Translations under genes and position numbers: made by a program
The notes under the pieces: generated by a model
What the model was told of the DNA's origin: nothing
Seen by the model: only the letters and a program-made list of their open reading frames with translations
Database searches by the model: none
Shown here: piece by piece, positions 1-10,277 of the stretch
Layout of the letters: every line of letters begins with the position of its first letter
How positions within the stretch are numbered: position 1 is the stretch's first letter
Source of the DNA: Protonemura montana
Taxonomy: Eukaryota > Arthropoda > Insecta > Plecoptera > Nemouridae
DNA length: 64,000 nt
Assembly: GCA_947568835.1 (NCBI GenBank)
Contig: OX387607.1
Span: 20,487,277-20,551,276 of the forward strand
Direction of reading: 5' to 3'

Positions 1-660
1 GACGCTCCAGACACTCTGCCTCGTTAGCCAGGCGCTTTAGAAGCTCTGCCTCGCCAGCCAGGCGCTCCAGACACTCTGCCATTCTAGCCAGACGCTCCAG
101 ACTATCTGCTACGCTAGCCAGAGGCTCCAGACACTCTGCCACGCTAGATAGACGCTCCAGACACTCTGCCTTGCTACCCAGAATCTCCAGACACTCTGCC
201 TCGCTAGCCAGGCGCTCCAGACACTCTGCCTCGCTACCCAGACGCTTTAGACTATCTGCAACGCTAGCCAGTGGCTCCAGACACTCTGCCACGCTAGCTA
301 GACGCTCCAGGCACTCTGCCTCGCTACTTAGACGCTCCAGAAACTCTGCCTCACTAGCCAGGCACTCCAGACACTCTGGCTCGCTACCCAGACGATCCAG
401 ACACTCTGCCTCCCTAGCCAGCCGCTCCAGACACTCTGCCATGCTAGCCAGAGATTTCAGACACTCTGCTACGCTAGCTAGACGCTCCAGACACTCTGCC
501 ACGCTAGCTAGACGCTCCAGACACTCTGCCTTGCTACTAAGACCCTCCAGACACTCTGCCTCGCTAGCCAGTTGCTCCAGACACTCTTCCTCGCTACCCA
601 GACGCTCCAGACTATTTGCCACGCTAGCCAGAGGCTCCAGACACTCTGCCACGCTAGCCA

Positions 661-690
661 GACGCTCCAGACACTCTGCCTCGCTAGCCA
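661..690. repeat. Reference consensus-like 30-bp unit
   Basis: This copy matches the most common base in each column as judged by eye. It opens with GACGCTCCAG and closes with a segment containing CTAG (within the 6-bp palindrome GCTAGC). Two CpGs lie at unit bases 3-4 and 22-23. Read on the minus strand it gives a decapeptide with the order A-E-C-L-E-R-L-A-S-E; on the plus strand it gives R-S-R-H-S-A-S-L-A-R. The remaining frame on each strand that crosses CTAG as a TAG codon is closed in the consensus. Confidence 0.85.
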
Positions 691-1601
691 GGCGCTCCAG
701 ACACTCTGCCTCGCTATCCAGACGCTCCAGACACTCTGCCTCGCTAGCCAGCCTCTCCAGACACTCTGCAATGCTAGCCAGACGCTCCAGACTTTCTGCC
801 ACGCTAGCCAGAGGTTTTAGACACTCTGCTACGCTAGCTTGACGCTCCAGACACTCTGCCTTGCTACCCAGACCCTCCAGACACTCTGCCTTGCTACCCA
901 GACCCTCCAGACACTCTGCCTCGCTAGCCAGACGCTCCAGACTTTCTGCCACGCTAGCCAGAGGTTTTAGACACTCTGCTACGCTAGCTAGACGCTCCAG
1001 ACACTCTGCGTCGCTAGCTTGACGCTCCAGACACTCTGCCTTGCTACCCAGACCCTCCAGACACTCTGCCCCGCTAGCCTGGCGCTCCAGACACTCTGCC
1101 TCGCGACCCAGACGCTCCAGACACTCTGCCTCGCTACCCAGACGCTCCAGACTATCTGCCACGCTAGCCAAAGGCCCCAGACACTCTGCCACGCTAGCTA
1201 GACGCTCCAGACACTCTGCCTCGCTAGCCAGGCGCTCCAGACACTCTGCCTCGCTACCAAGACTCTCTAGACACTCTGCCTCGCTAGCCAGCCGCTTCAG
1301 ACACTCTGCTACGCTACCCTGACGCTCCAGACTATCAGCCACGCTAGCCAGTGGCTCCAGATTATCTGCCACGCTAGCCAGAGGCTCCAGACACTCTGCC
1401 ACGCTAGCTAGACGCTCCAGACACTCTGCCTCCCTAGCCAGACGCTCCAGACTTTCTGCCACGCTAGCCAGAGGTTTCAGACACTCTGCTACGCTAGCTT
1501 AACGCTCCAGACTTTCTGCTACGCTAGCCAGACGCTCAAGACACTATGCCACGCTAGCTTGAAGCTCCAGACACTCTGCCTTGCTACCCAGACCCTCCAG
1601 A

Positions 1602-1620
1602 CACTCTGCCTGCTACCCAG
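1602..1620. repeat. 29-bp unit, one-base deletion (GCCTGCTACCC)
   Basis: The usual GCCTCGCTACCC reads GCCTGCTACCC, so the array shifts register by one base here. The same lesion recurs at 54901-54915 and at 57901-57911, always followed by related units, so the three are copies of one event. Confidence 0.85.
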
Positions 1621-3194
1621 ACGCTCCAGACACTCTGCCTCGCTAGCCAGGCGCTCCAGACACTCTGCCACGCTAGCTAGACGCTCCAAGCACTCTGCCT
1701 CGCTACTTAGACGCTCCAGACACTCTGCCTCGCTAGCCAGCCGCTCCAGACACTCTACCACGCTAGCCAGACGCTCCAGACACTCTGATTCGCTACCCAG
1801 ACGTTCAAGACATTTTGCCTCGCTCCCCAGACGCTCCAGACACTCTGCCTCGTTAGCCAGGCGCTTCAGAAGCTCTGCCTCGCTAGCCAGGCGCTCCAGA
1901 CACTCTGCCATTCTAGCCAGACGCTCCAGACTATCTGCTACGCTAGCCAGAGGCTCCAGACACTCTGCAACGCTAGATAGACGCTCCAGACACTCTGCCT
2001 TGCTACCCAGAATCTCCAGACACTCTGCCTCAGTAGCCAGGCGCTCCAGACACTCTGCCTCGCTACCCAGACGCTTTAGACTATCTGCCACGCTAGCCAG
2101 TGGCTCCAGACACTCTGCCACGCTAGCTAAACGCTCCAGGCACTCTGCCTCGCTACTTAGACGCTCCAGAAACTCTGCCTCACTAGCCAGGCACTCCAGA
2201 CACTCTGGCTCGCTACCCAGACGATCCAGACACTCTGCCTTCCTAGCCAGCCGCTTTAGACACTCTGCCATGCTAGCCAAAGATTTCAGACACTCTGCTA
2301 CGCTAGCTAGACGCTCCAGACACTCTGCCACGCTAGCTAGACGCACCAGACACTCTGCCTCGCTAGCCAGGCGCTCCAGACACTCTGCCTCGCTACCCAG
2401 ACGCTCCAGACTATTTGCCACGCTAGCCAGAGGCTCCAGACACTCTGCCACGCTAGCTAGACGCTCCAGACACTCTGCCTCGCTAGCCAGGCACTCCAGA
2501 CACTCTGATTCGCTACCCAGGCGTTCCAGACACTTTGCCTCGCTACCCAGACGCTCCAGACTATCTGCAACGCTAGCCAGGCGCTCCAGACACTCTGCCT
2601 CGCTACCCAGACGCTTTAGACTATCTGCCACGCTAGCCAGTGGCTCCAGACACTCTGCCACGCTAGCTAGACGCTCCAGGCACTCTGCCTCGCTACTTAG
2701 ACGCTCCAGAAACTCTGCCTCACTAGCCAGGCACTCCAGACACTCTGGCTCGCTACCCAGACGATCCAGACACTCTGCCTCCCTAGCCAGCCGCTCCAGA
2801 CACTCTGCCATGCTAGCCAGAGATTTCAGACACTCTGCTACGCTAGCTAGACGCTCCAGACACTCTGCCACGCTAGCTAGACGCTCCAGACACTCTGCCT
2901 TGCTACTTAGACCCTCCAGACACTCTGCCTCGCTAGCCAGGCGCTCCAGACACTCTGCCTCGCTACCCAGACGCTCCAGACTATTTGCCACGCTAGCCAG
3001 TGGCTCCAGACTATCTGCCACGCTAGCCAGAGGCTGCAGACACTCTGCAATGCTAGCCAGACGCTCCAGACACTCTGCCACGCTAGCCAGAGGCTGAAGA
3101 CACTCTGCAATGCTAGCCAGGCGCTCCAGACACTCTGCTTCGCTAGCCAGCCGCTCCAGACACTCTGCCATGCTAGCCAGACGCTTCAGACACT

Positions 3195-3220
3195 CTGGCT
3201 AGCTACCCAGACTCTCCAGA
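3195..3220 (-). repeat. S landmark (nonsense unit, first of 20)
   Basis: The unit contains GGCTAGCTACCC where most related units have GGCTCGCTACCC. On the minus strand this single C-to-A change (G-to-T there) turns a Glu codon GAG into TAG. Copies have their stop codon at 3199, 7609, 10278, 14268, 16877, 23688, 26297, 28936, 32505, 35714, 38654, 41083, 44023, 46481, 47919, 51607, 53045, 55984, 56014 and 63478. The 47919 and 53045 copies read GGCTAGCAACCC. Nearly all long minus-strand frames end here. Confidence 0.92.
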
Positions 3221-6200
3221 CACTCTGCCTCGCTAGCCAGGCGCTCCAGACACTCTGCCACGCTAGCCAGACGCTCCAGACACTCTGATTCGCTACCCAG
3301 ACGTTCAAGACACTTTGCCTCGCTCCCCAGACGCTCCAGACACTCTGCCTCGTTAGCCAGGCGCTTCAGAAGCTCTGCCTCGCTAGCCAGGCGCTCCAGA
3401 CACTCTGCCGTTCTAGCCAGACGCTCCAGACTATCTGCTACGCTAGCCAGAGGCTCCAGACACTCTGCCACGCTAAATAGACGCTCCAGACACTCTGCCT
3501 TGCTACCCAGAATCTCCAGACACTCTGCCTCGCTACCCAGACGCTTTAGACTATCTGCCACGCTAGCCAGTGGCTCCAGACACTCTGCCACGCTAGCTAG
3601 ACGTTCCAGGCACTCTGCCTCGCTACTTAGACGCTCCAGAAACTCTGCCTCACTAGCCAGGCACTCCAGACACTCTGGCTCGCTACCCAGACGATCCAGA
3701 CACTCTGCCTCCCTAGCCAGCCGCTCCAGACACTCTGCCATGCTAGCCAGAGATTTCAGACACTCTGCTACGCTAGCCAGACGCTCCAGACACTCTGCCA
3801 CGCTAGCCAGAGGCTGAAGACACTCTGCAATGCTAGCCAGACGCTCCAGACACTCTGCCACGCTAGCTAGACGCTCCAGACACTCTGATTCGCTACTTAG
3901 ACGCTCCAGACACCTTGCCTCGCTACCCAGACGCTCCAGACACTCTGCCTCGCTACCTAGACGCTTCAGACTATCTGCCACGCTAATCAGTGGCTCCAGA
4001 CACTCTGCCACGCTAGCTAGACGCTCCAGGCACTCTGTCTCGCTACTTAGACGCTCCAGACACTGTGCCTCGCTAGCCAGGCACTCCAGACACTCTGATT
4101 CGCTACCCAGACGTTCCAGACACTTTGCCTCGCTACCCAGACGCTCCAGACTATCTGCAACGCTAGCCAGAGGCTCCAGCCACTCTGCCACGCTAGCTAG
4201 ACGCTCCAGGCACTCTGCCTCGCTACTCAGACGCTCCAGACACTCTGCAATGCTAGCCAGACGCTCCAGACACTCTGCCACGCTAGCTAGACGCTCCAGA
4301 CACTCTGATTCGCTACTTAGACGCTCCAGACACCTTGCCTCGCTACCCAGACACACCAGACACTCTGCCTCGCTAGCTAAACGCTCCAGACACTCTGCCA
4401 TGCTAGCCAGAGATTTCAGACACTCTGCTACGCTAGCTAGACGCTCCAGACACTCTGCCACGCTAGCTAGACGCTCCAGGCACTCTGCCTCGCTACTTAG
4501 ACGCTCCAGAAACTCTGCCTTACTAGCCAGGCACTCCAGACACTCTGGCTCGCTACCCAGACGATCCAGACACTCTGCCACGCTAGCCAGTGGCTCCAGA
4601 CTATCTGCCACGCTAGCCAGAGGCTCCAGACACTCTGCCACGCTTGTTAGACAATCTAGACTTTCTGCCTTGCTAGCCAGGCGCTCCAGACACTCTGCCT
4701 CGCTAGCCAGACGCTCCAGACACTCTGCCTCGTTAGCCAGGCGCTTCAGAAGCTCTGCCTCGCTAGCCAGGCGCTCCAGACACTCTGCCATTCTAGCCAG
4801 ACGCTCCAGACTATCTGCTACGCTAGCCAGAGGCTCCAGACACTCTGCCACGCTAAATAGACGCTCCAGACACTCTGCCTTGCTACCCAGAATCTCCAGA
4901 CACTTTGCCTCGCTACCCAGACGCTCCAGACTATCTGCAACGCTAGCCAGTGGCTCCAGCCACTCTGCCACGCTAGCTAGACGCTCCAGGCACTCTGCCT
5001 CGCTACTCAGACGCTCCAGACACTCTGCAATGCTAGCCAGACGCTCCAGACACTCTGCCACGCTAGCTAGACGCTCCAGACACTCTGATTCGCTACTTAG
5101 ACGCTCCAGACACCTTGCCTCGCTACCCAGACACACCAGACACTCTGCCTCGCTAGCTAAACGCTCCAGACACTCTGCCTTGCTACCCAGACCCTCCAGA
5201 CACTCTGTCTCGCTAGCCATGCGCTCAAGAATTTCTGCCTCGCTACCCAGACGCTCCAGACTATCTGCCACGCTAGCCAGTGGCTCCAGACTATCTGCCA
5301 CGCTAGCCAGAGGCTCCAGACACTCTGCCACGCTTGTTAGACAATCCAGACTTTCTGCCTTGCTAGCCAGGCGCTCCAGACACTCTGCCTCGCTAGCCAG
5401 ACGCTCCAGACACTCTGCCTCGTTAGCCAGGCGCTTCAGAAGCTCTGCCTCGCTAGCCAGGCGCTCCAGACACTCTGCCATTCTAGCCAGACGCTCCAGA
5501 CTATCTGCTACGCTAGCCAGAGGCTCCAGACACTCTGCCACGCTAAATAGACGCTCCAGACACTCTGCCGTGCTACCCAGAATCTCCAGACACTCTGCCT
5601 CGCTAGCCAGGCGCTCCAGACACTCTGCCTCGCTACCCAGACGCTTTAGACTATCTGCCACGCTAGCCAGTGGCTCAAGACACTCTGCCACGCTAGCTAG
5701 ACGCTCCAGGCACTCTGCCTCGCTACTAAGACGCTCCAGAAACTCTGCCTCACTAGCCAGGCACTCCAGACACTCTGGCTCGCTACTTAGACGATCCAGA
5801 CACTCTGCCTTTCTAGCCAGCCGCTCCAGACACTCTGCCATGCTAGCCAGAGATTTCAGACACTCTGCTACGCTAGCTAGACGCTCCAGACACTCTGCCA
5901 CGCTAGCTAGACGCTCCAGACACTCTGCCTTGCTACTTAGACGCTCCAGAAACTCTGCCTTACTAGCCAGGCACTCCAGACACTCTGGCTCGCTACCCAG
6001 ACGATCCAGACACTCTGCCACGCTAGCCAGTGGCTCCAGACTATCTGCCACGCTAGCCAGAGGCTCCAGACACTCTGCCACGCTTGTTAGACAATCCAGA
6101 CTTTCTGCCTTGCTAGCCTGGCGCTCCAGACACTCTGCCTCGCTAGCCAGACGCTCCAGACACTCTGCCTCGTTAGCCAGGCGCTTCAGAAGCTCTGCCT

Positions 6201-7581
6201 CGCTAGCCAGGCGCTCCAGACACTCTGCCATTCTAGCCAGACGCTCCAGACTATCTGCTACGCTAGCCAGAGGCTCCAGACACTCTGCCACGCTAAATAG
6301 ACGCTCCAGACACTCTGCCTTGCTACCCAGAATCTCCAGACACTTTGCCTCGCTACCCAGACGCTCCAGACTATCTGCAACGCTAGCCAGTGGCTCCAGC
6401 CACTCTGCCACGCTAGCTAGACGCTCCAGGCACTCTGCCTCGCTACTCAGACGCTCCAGACACTCTGCAATGCTAGCCAGACGCTCCAGACACTCTGCCA
6501 CGCTAGCTAGACGCTCCAGACACTCTGATTCGCTACTTAGACGCTCCAGACACCTTGCCTCGCTACCCAGACACACCAGACACTCTGCCTCGCTAGCTAA
6601 ACGCTCCAGACACTCTGCCTTGCTACCCAGACCCTCCAGACACTCTGTCTCGCTAGCCATGCGCTCCAGAATTTCTGCCTCGCTACCCAGACGCTCCAGA
6701 CTATCTGCCACGCTAGCCAGTGGCTCCAGACTATCTGCCACGCTAGCCAGAGGCTCCAGACACTCTGCCACGCTTGTTAGACAATCCAGACTTTCTGCCT
6801 TGCTAGCCAGGCGCTCCAGACACTCTGCCTCGCTAGCCAGACGCTCCAGACACTCTGCCTCGTTAGCCAGGCGCTTCAGAAGCTCTGCCTCGCTAGCCAG
6901 GCGCTCAAGACACTCTGCCATTCTAGCCAGACGCTCCAGACTATCTGCTACGCTAGCCAGAGGCTCCAGACACTCTGCCACGCTAAATAGACGCTCCAGA
7001 CACTCTGCCTTGCTACCCAGAATCTCCAGACACTCTGCCTCGCTAGCCAGGCGCTCCAGACACTCTGCCTCGCTACCCAGACGCTTTAGACTATCTGCCA
7101 CGCTAGCCAGTGGCTCAAGACACTCTGCCACGCTAGCTAGACGCTCCAGGCACTCTGCCTCGCTACTTAGACGCTCCAGAAACTCTGCCTCACTAGCCAG
7201 GCACTCCAGACACTCTGGCTCGCTACTTAGACGATCCAGACACTCTGCCTCCCTAGCCAGCCGCTCCAGACACTCTGCCATGCTAGCCAGAGATTTCAGA
7301 CACTCTGCTACGCTAGCTAGACGCTCCAGACACTCTGCCACGCTAGCTAGACGCTCCAGACACTCTGCCTTGCTACTTAGACCCTCCAGACACTCTGCCT
7401 CGCTAGCCAGGCGCTCCAGACACTCTGCCTCGCAACCCAGACGCTCCAGACTATTTGCCACGATAGCCAGTGGCTCCAGACTATCTCCCACGCTAGCCAG
7501 AGGCTGCAGACACTCTGCAATGCTAGCCAGACGCTCCAGACACTCTGCCTCGCTAGCCAGCCGCTCCAGACACTCTGCCAT
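3199..7581 (-). other. Longest open frame, 1,460 codons; probably not a gene
   Basis: The frame is open from an ATG at 7581 to the S stop at 3199 and consists only of decapeptides of the form A-E-C-L-E-R-L-A-S-x, where x is E, V, I, M or K. Frequent substitutions are R to P, A-S to G-S and C-L to S-L. There is no unique N- or C-terminal sequence, signal peptide or recognisable domain. The pattern would favour a helix with Leu at positions 4 and 7 of each ten. It begins one unit after the previous S stop, so its length is simply the distance between two S units. It is antisense to another long frame. I recognise no family; a coding role is possible but unsupported. Confidence 0.2.
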
Positions 7582-7608
7582 GCTAGCCAGACGCTTCAGA
7601 CACTCTGG
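3199..7608. repeat. Higher-order repeat block A1
   Basis: This block is exactly 147 units (4,410 bp) from one S landmark to the next, with no register change. It is paired with A2 at 10278: the start-to-start distance of 7,079 bp is 236 units minus one base. Both A copies share a GCCGTTCTAGCC variant (about 3407 and 10486) where other blocks have GCCATTCTAGCC. Internally the block repeats its own sub-segments; for example the CCAGACACACC variant appears at about 4348, 5128 and 6568. A2 is 14 units shorter. Confidence 0.8.
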
Positions 7609-7612
7609 CTAG
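3830..7612 (+). other. Longest plus-strand open frame, 1,260 codons; probably not a gene
   Basis: The frame is made only of S-R-H-S-A-S-L-A-R-R-like decapeptides, so it would be a strongly basic, Ser- and His-rich product. It overlaps the 1,460-codon minus-strand frame almost completely. The two frames share third-codon columns, because plus and minus codons cover the same base triplets shifted by one. It starts at an internal ATG generated by a GCAATGCTAGCC unit and stops at the TAG of the S landmark. Nothing suggests a real start or end. Confidence 0.12.
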
Positions 7613-7945
7613 CTACCCAGACTCTCCAGACACTCTGCCTCGCTAGCCAGGCGCTCCAGACATTCTGCCACGCTAGCCAGACGCTCCAGACACTCTGATT
7701 CGCTACCCAGACGTTCAAGACACTTTGCCTCGCTCCCCAGACGCTCCAGACACTCTGCCTCGTTAGCCAGTAGCTTCAGAAGCTCTGCCTCGCTAGCCAG
7801 GCGCTCCAGACACTCTGCCATTCTAGCCAGACGCTCCAGACTATCTGCTACGCTAGCCAGAGGCTCCAGACACTCTGCCACGCTAAATAGACGCTCCAGA
7901 CACTCTGCCTTGCTACCCAGAATCTCCAGACACTCTGCCTCGCTA
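7609..7945. repeat. S-proximal cassette (example copy)
   Basis: About 11 units following S recur in almost the same order in most blocks. In order they include TCTGATTCGCTACCC, GACGTTCAAGACACTTTG, CGCTCCCCAG, CGTTAGCCAGGCGCTT, AGAAGCTCTGCC, a GCCATTCTAGCC unit, a CTATCTGCTACG unit and an AAATAG or AGATAG unit. Further copies start at the other S landmarks (3199, 10278, 14268, 16877, 23688, 26297, 28936, 32505, 35714, 38654, 41083, 44023, 46481, 47919, 51607, 53045 and 56014). Partial copies occur away from S, for example at 8900, 15690 and 60470. Confidence 0.8.
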
Positions 7946-8630
7946 GCCTGGCGCTCCAGACACTCTGCCTCGCTACCCAGACGCTTCAGACTATTTGCCA
8001 CGCTAGCCAGTGGCTCCAGACACTCTGCCACGCTAGCTAGACGCTCCAAGCACTCTGCCTCGCTACTTAGACGCTCCAGAAACTCTGCCTCACTAGCCAG
8101 GCACTCCAGACACTCTGGCTCGCTACCCAGACGATCCAGACACTCTGCCTCCCTAGCCAGCCGCTTTAGACACTCTGCCATGCTAGCCAGAGATTTCAGA
8201 CACTCTGCTACGCTAGCTAGACGCTCCAGACACTCTGCCACGCTAGCTAGACGCTCCAGACACTCTGCCTTGCTACTTAGACCCTCCAGACACTCTGCCT
8301 CGCTAGGCAGGCGCTCCAGACACTCTGCCTCGCTACCCAGACGCTCCAGACTATTTGCCACGCTAGCCAGAGGCTCCAGACACTCTGCCACGCTAGCTAG
8401 ACGCTCCAGACACTCTGCCTTGCTACCCAGAATCTCCAGACACTCTGCCACGCTAGCCAGTGGCTCCAGCCACTCTGCCACGCTAGCTAGACGCTCCAGG
8501 CACTCTGCCTCGCTACTTAGACGCTCCAGACACTCTGCCTCGCTAGCCAGCCGCTCCAGACACTCTACCACGCAAGCTAGACGCTCCAGGCACTCTGCAT
8601 CGCTAGCCAGGCGTTCCAGACACTCTGGCT

Positions 8631-8646
8631 CGCTCCCATACGCTCC
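8631..8646. repeat. D landmark (29-bp frameshift unit, first of 14)
   Basis: CGCTCCCATACGCTCC stands where CGCTACCCAGACGCTCC is expected, one base short. Other uncompensated copies lie at about 15440, 24860, 28430, 31068, 34277, 39826, 45195, 47683, 52809, 58535, 60302, 61022 and 62821. Those at 58535, 60302 and 61022 read CGCTTCCATACG and the one at 47683 reads CGCTGCCATACG. It ends plus-strand frames with a shared Pro-Tyr-Ala-Pro-Asp-Phe tail and shifts minus-strand frames into a Trp-rich frame. Confidence 0.9.
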
Positions 8647-10277
8647 AGACTTTCTGCCACGCTAGCCAGTGGCTCCAGACTATCTGCCACGCTAGCCAGA
8701 GGCTGCAGACACTCTGCAATGCTAGCCAGACGCTCCAGACACTCTGCCACGCTAGCCAGAGGCTGAAGACACTCTGCAATGCTAGCCAGGCGCTCCAGAC
8801 ACTCTGCCTCGCTAGCCAGCCGCTCCAGACACTCTGCCTCGCTAGCCAGGCGCTCCAGACACTCTGCCACGCTAGCCAGACGCTCCAGACACTCTGATTC
8901 GCTACCCAGACGTTCAAGACACTTTGCCTCGCTCCCCAGACGCTCCAGACACTCTGCCTCGTTAGCCAGGCGCTTCAGAAGCTCTGCCTCGCTAGCCAGG
9001 CGCTCCAGACACTCTGCCACGGTAGCCAGAGGCTGAAAACACTCAGCAATGCTAGCCAGACGCTCCAGACACTCTGCCACGCTAGCTAGACGCTCCAGAC
9101 ACTCTGATTCGCTACTTAGACGCTCCAGACACCTTGCCTCGCTACCCAGACACACCAGACACTCTGCCTCGCTAGCTAAACGCTCCAGACACTCTGCCCT
9201 GCTACCCAGACCCTCCAGACACTCTGTCTCGCTAGCCATGCGCTCCAGAATTTCTGCCTTGCTACCCAGACGCTCCAGACTATCTGCCACGCTAGCCAGT
9301 GGCTCCAGACTATCTGCCACGCTAGCCAGAGGCTCCAGACACTCTGCCACGCTTGTTAGACAATCCAGACTTTCTGCCTCGCTAGCCAGGCGCTCCAGAC
9401 ACTCTGCCTCGCAAGCCAGCCGCTCCAGACACTCTGCCACGCTAGCCAGACGCTCCAGACACTCTGATTCGCTACCCAGACGCTCCAGACTATTTGCCAC
9501 GCTAGCCAGAGGCTCCAGACACTCTGCCACGCTAGCTAGACGCTCCAGACACTCTGCCTCGCTAGCCAGGCACTCCAGACACTCTGATTCGCTACCCAGG
9601 CGTTCCAGACACTTTGCCTCGCTACCCAGACGCTCCAGACTATCTGCAACGCTAGCCAGGCGCTCCAGACACTCTGCCTCGCTACCCAGACGCTTTAGAC
9701 TATCTGCCACGCTAGCCAGTGGCTCCAGACACTCTGCCACGCTAGCTAGACGCTCCAGGCACTCTGCCTCGCTACTTAGACGCTCCAGAAACTCTGCCTC
9801 ACTAGCCAGGCACTCCAGACACTCTGGCTCGCTACCCAGACGATCCAGACACTCTGCCTCCCTAGCCAGCCGCTCCAGACACTCTGCCATGCTAGCCAGA
9901 GATTTCAGACACTCTGCTACGCTAGCTAGACGCTCCAGACACTCTGCCACGCTAGCTAGACGCTCCAGACACTCTGCCTTGCTACTTAGACCCTCCAGAC
10001 ACTCTGCCTCGCTAGCCAGGCGCTCCAGACACTCTGCCTCGCTACCCAGACGCTCCAGACTATTTGCCACGCTAGCCAGTGGCTCCAGACTATCTGCCAC
10101 GCTAGCCAGAGGCTGCAGACACTCTGCAATGCTAGCCAGACGCTCCAGACACTCTGCCACGCTAGCCAGAGGCTGAAGACACTCTGCAATGCTAGCCAGG
10201 CGCTCCAGACACTCTGCTTCGCTAGCCAGCCGCTCCAGACACTCTGCCATGCTAGCCAGACGCTTCAGACACTCTGG

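Larger units (their letters stand above)
1..3198. repeat. H-like left edge block
   Basis: The first 1.65 kb matches blocks H1 (47919 onward) and H2 (53045 onward) better than anything in the 3.2-46.5 kb interior. Shared marks are the unit GAGGTTTTAGAC (at about 811 and 961), the variants ACTATCAGCC and GATTATCTGCC (about 1331 and 1368) and the same one-base deletion near 1610. Relative to H2 it lacks four whole units between about 770 and 1019. From about 1650 the order of variants becomes more like the interior blocks. It ends at the first S landmark. Confidence 0.75.
7609..10277. repeat. Higher-order repeat block B1
   Basis: The block is 89 units minus one base (2,669 bp) between S landmarks. 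It opens with the S-proximal cassette of about 330 bp seen in most blocks and contains one D landmark at 8631-8646. It corresponds to B2 (14268) and B3 (23688), which are both 2,609 bp. The right half, around 9481-9760, has a different order of variants from B2 and B3, so B1 is the divergent member. Confidence 0.8.

Noticed and set aside
1019-1201. Plus-strand T-L-Q-T-L-C-L-A frames as small genes
   Set aside because: They are short frames of the same repeat in another register, opened by local variants; their copies at 48858 and 54314 come from HOR copying.
3199-7581. Annotating the long minus-strand decapeptide frames as protein-coding genes
   Set aside because: Length is fixed only by where the S nonsense unit recurs. 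There is no unique start or end, no promoter, and the frame is broken by the D lesion in most HOR copies. Open frames are expected because the consensus lacks stops in four of six frames. Kept as low-confidence 'other' entries.
8603-8917. Trp-rich minus-strand frames (Q-S-V-W-S-V-W-L-A type) as small proteins
   Set aside because: These are the same repeat read one base off after the D deletion. They recur wherever the lesion does and have no other support.
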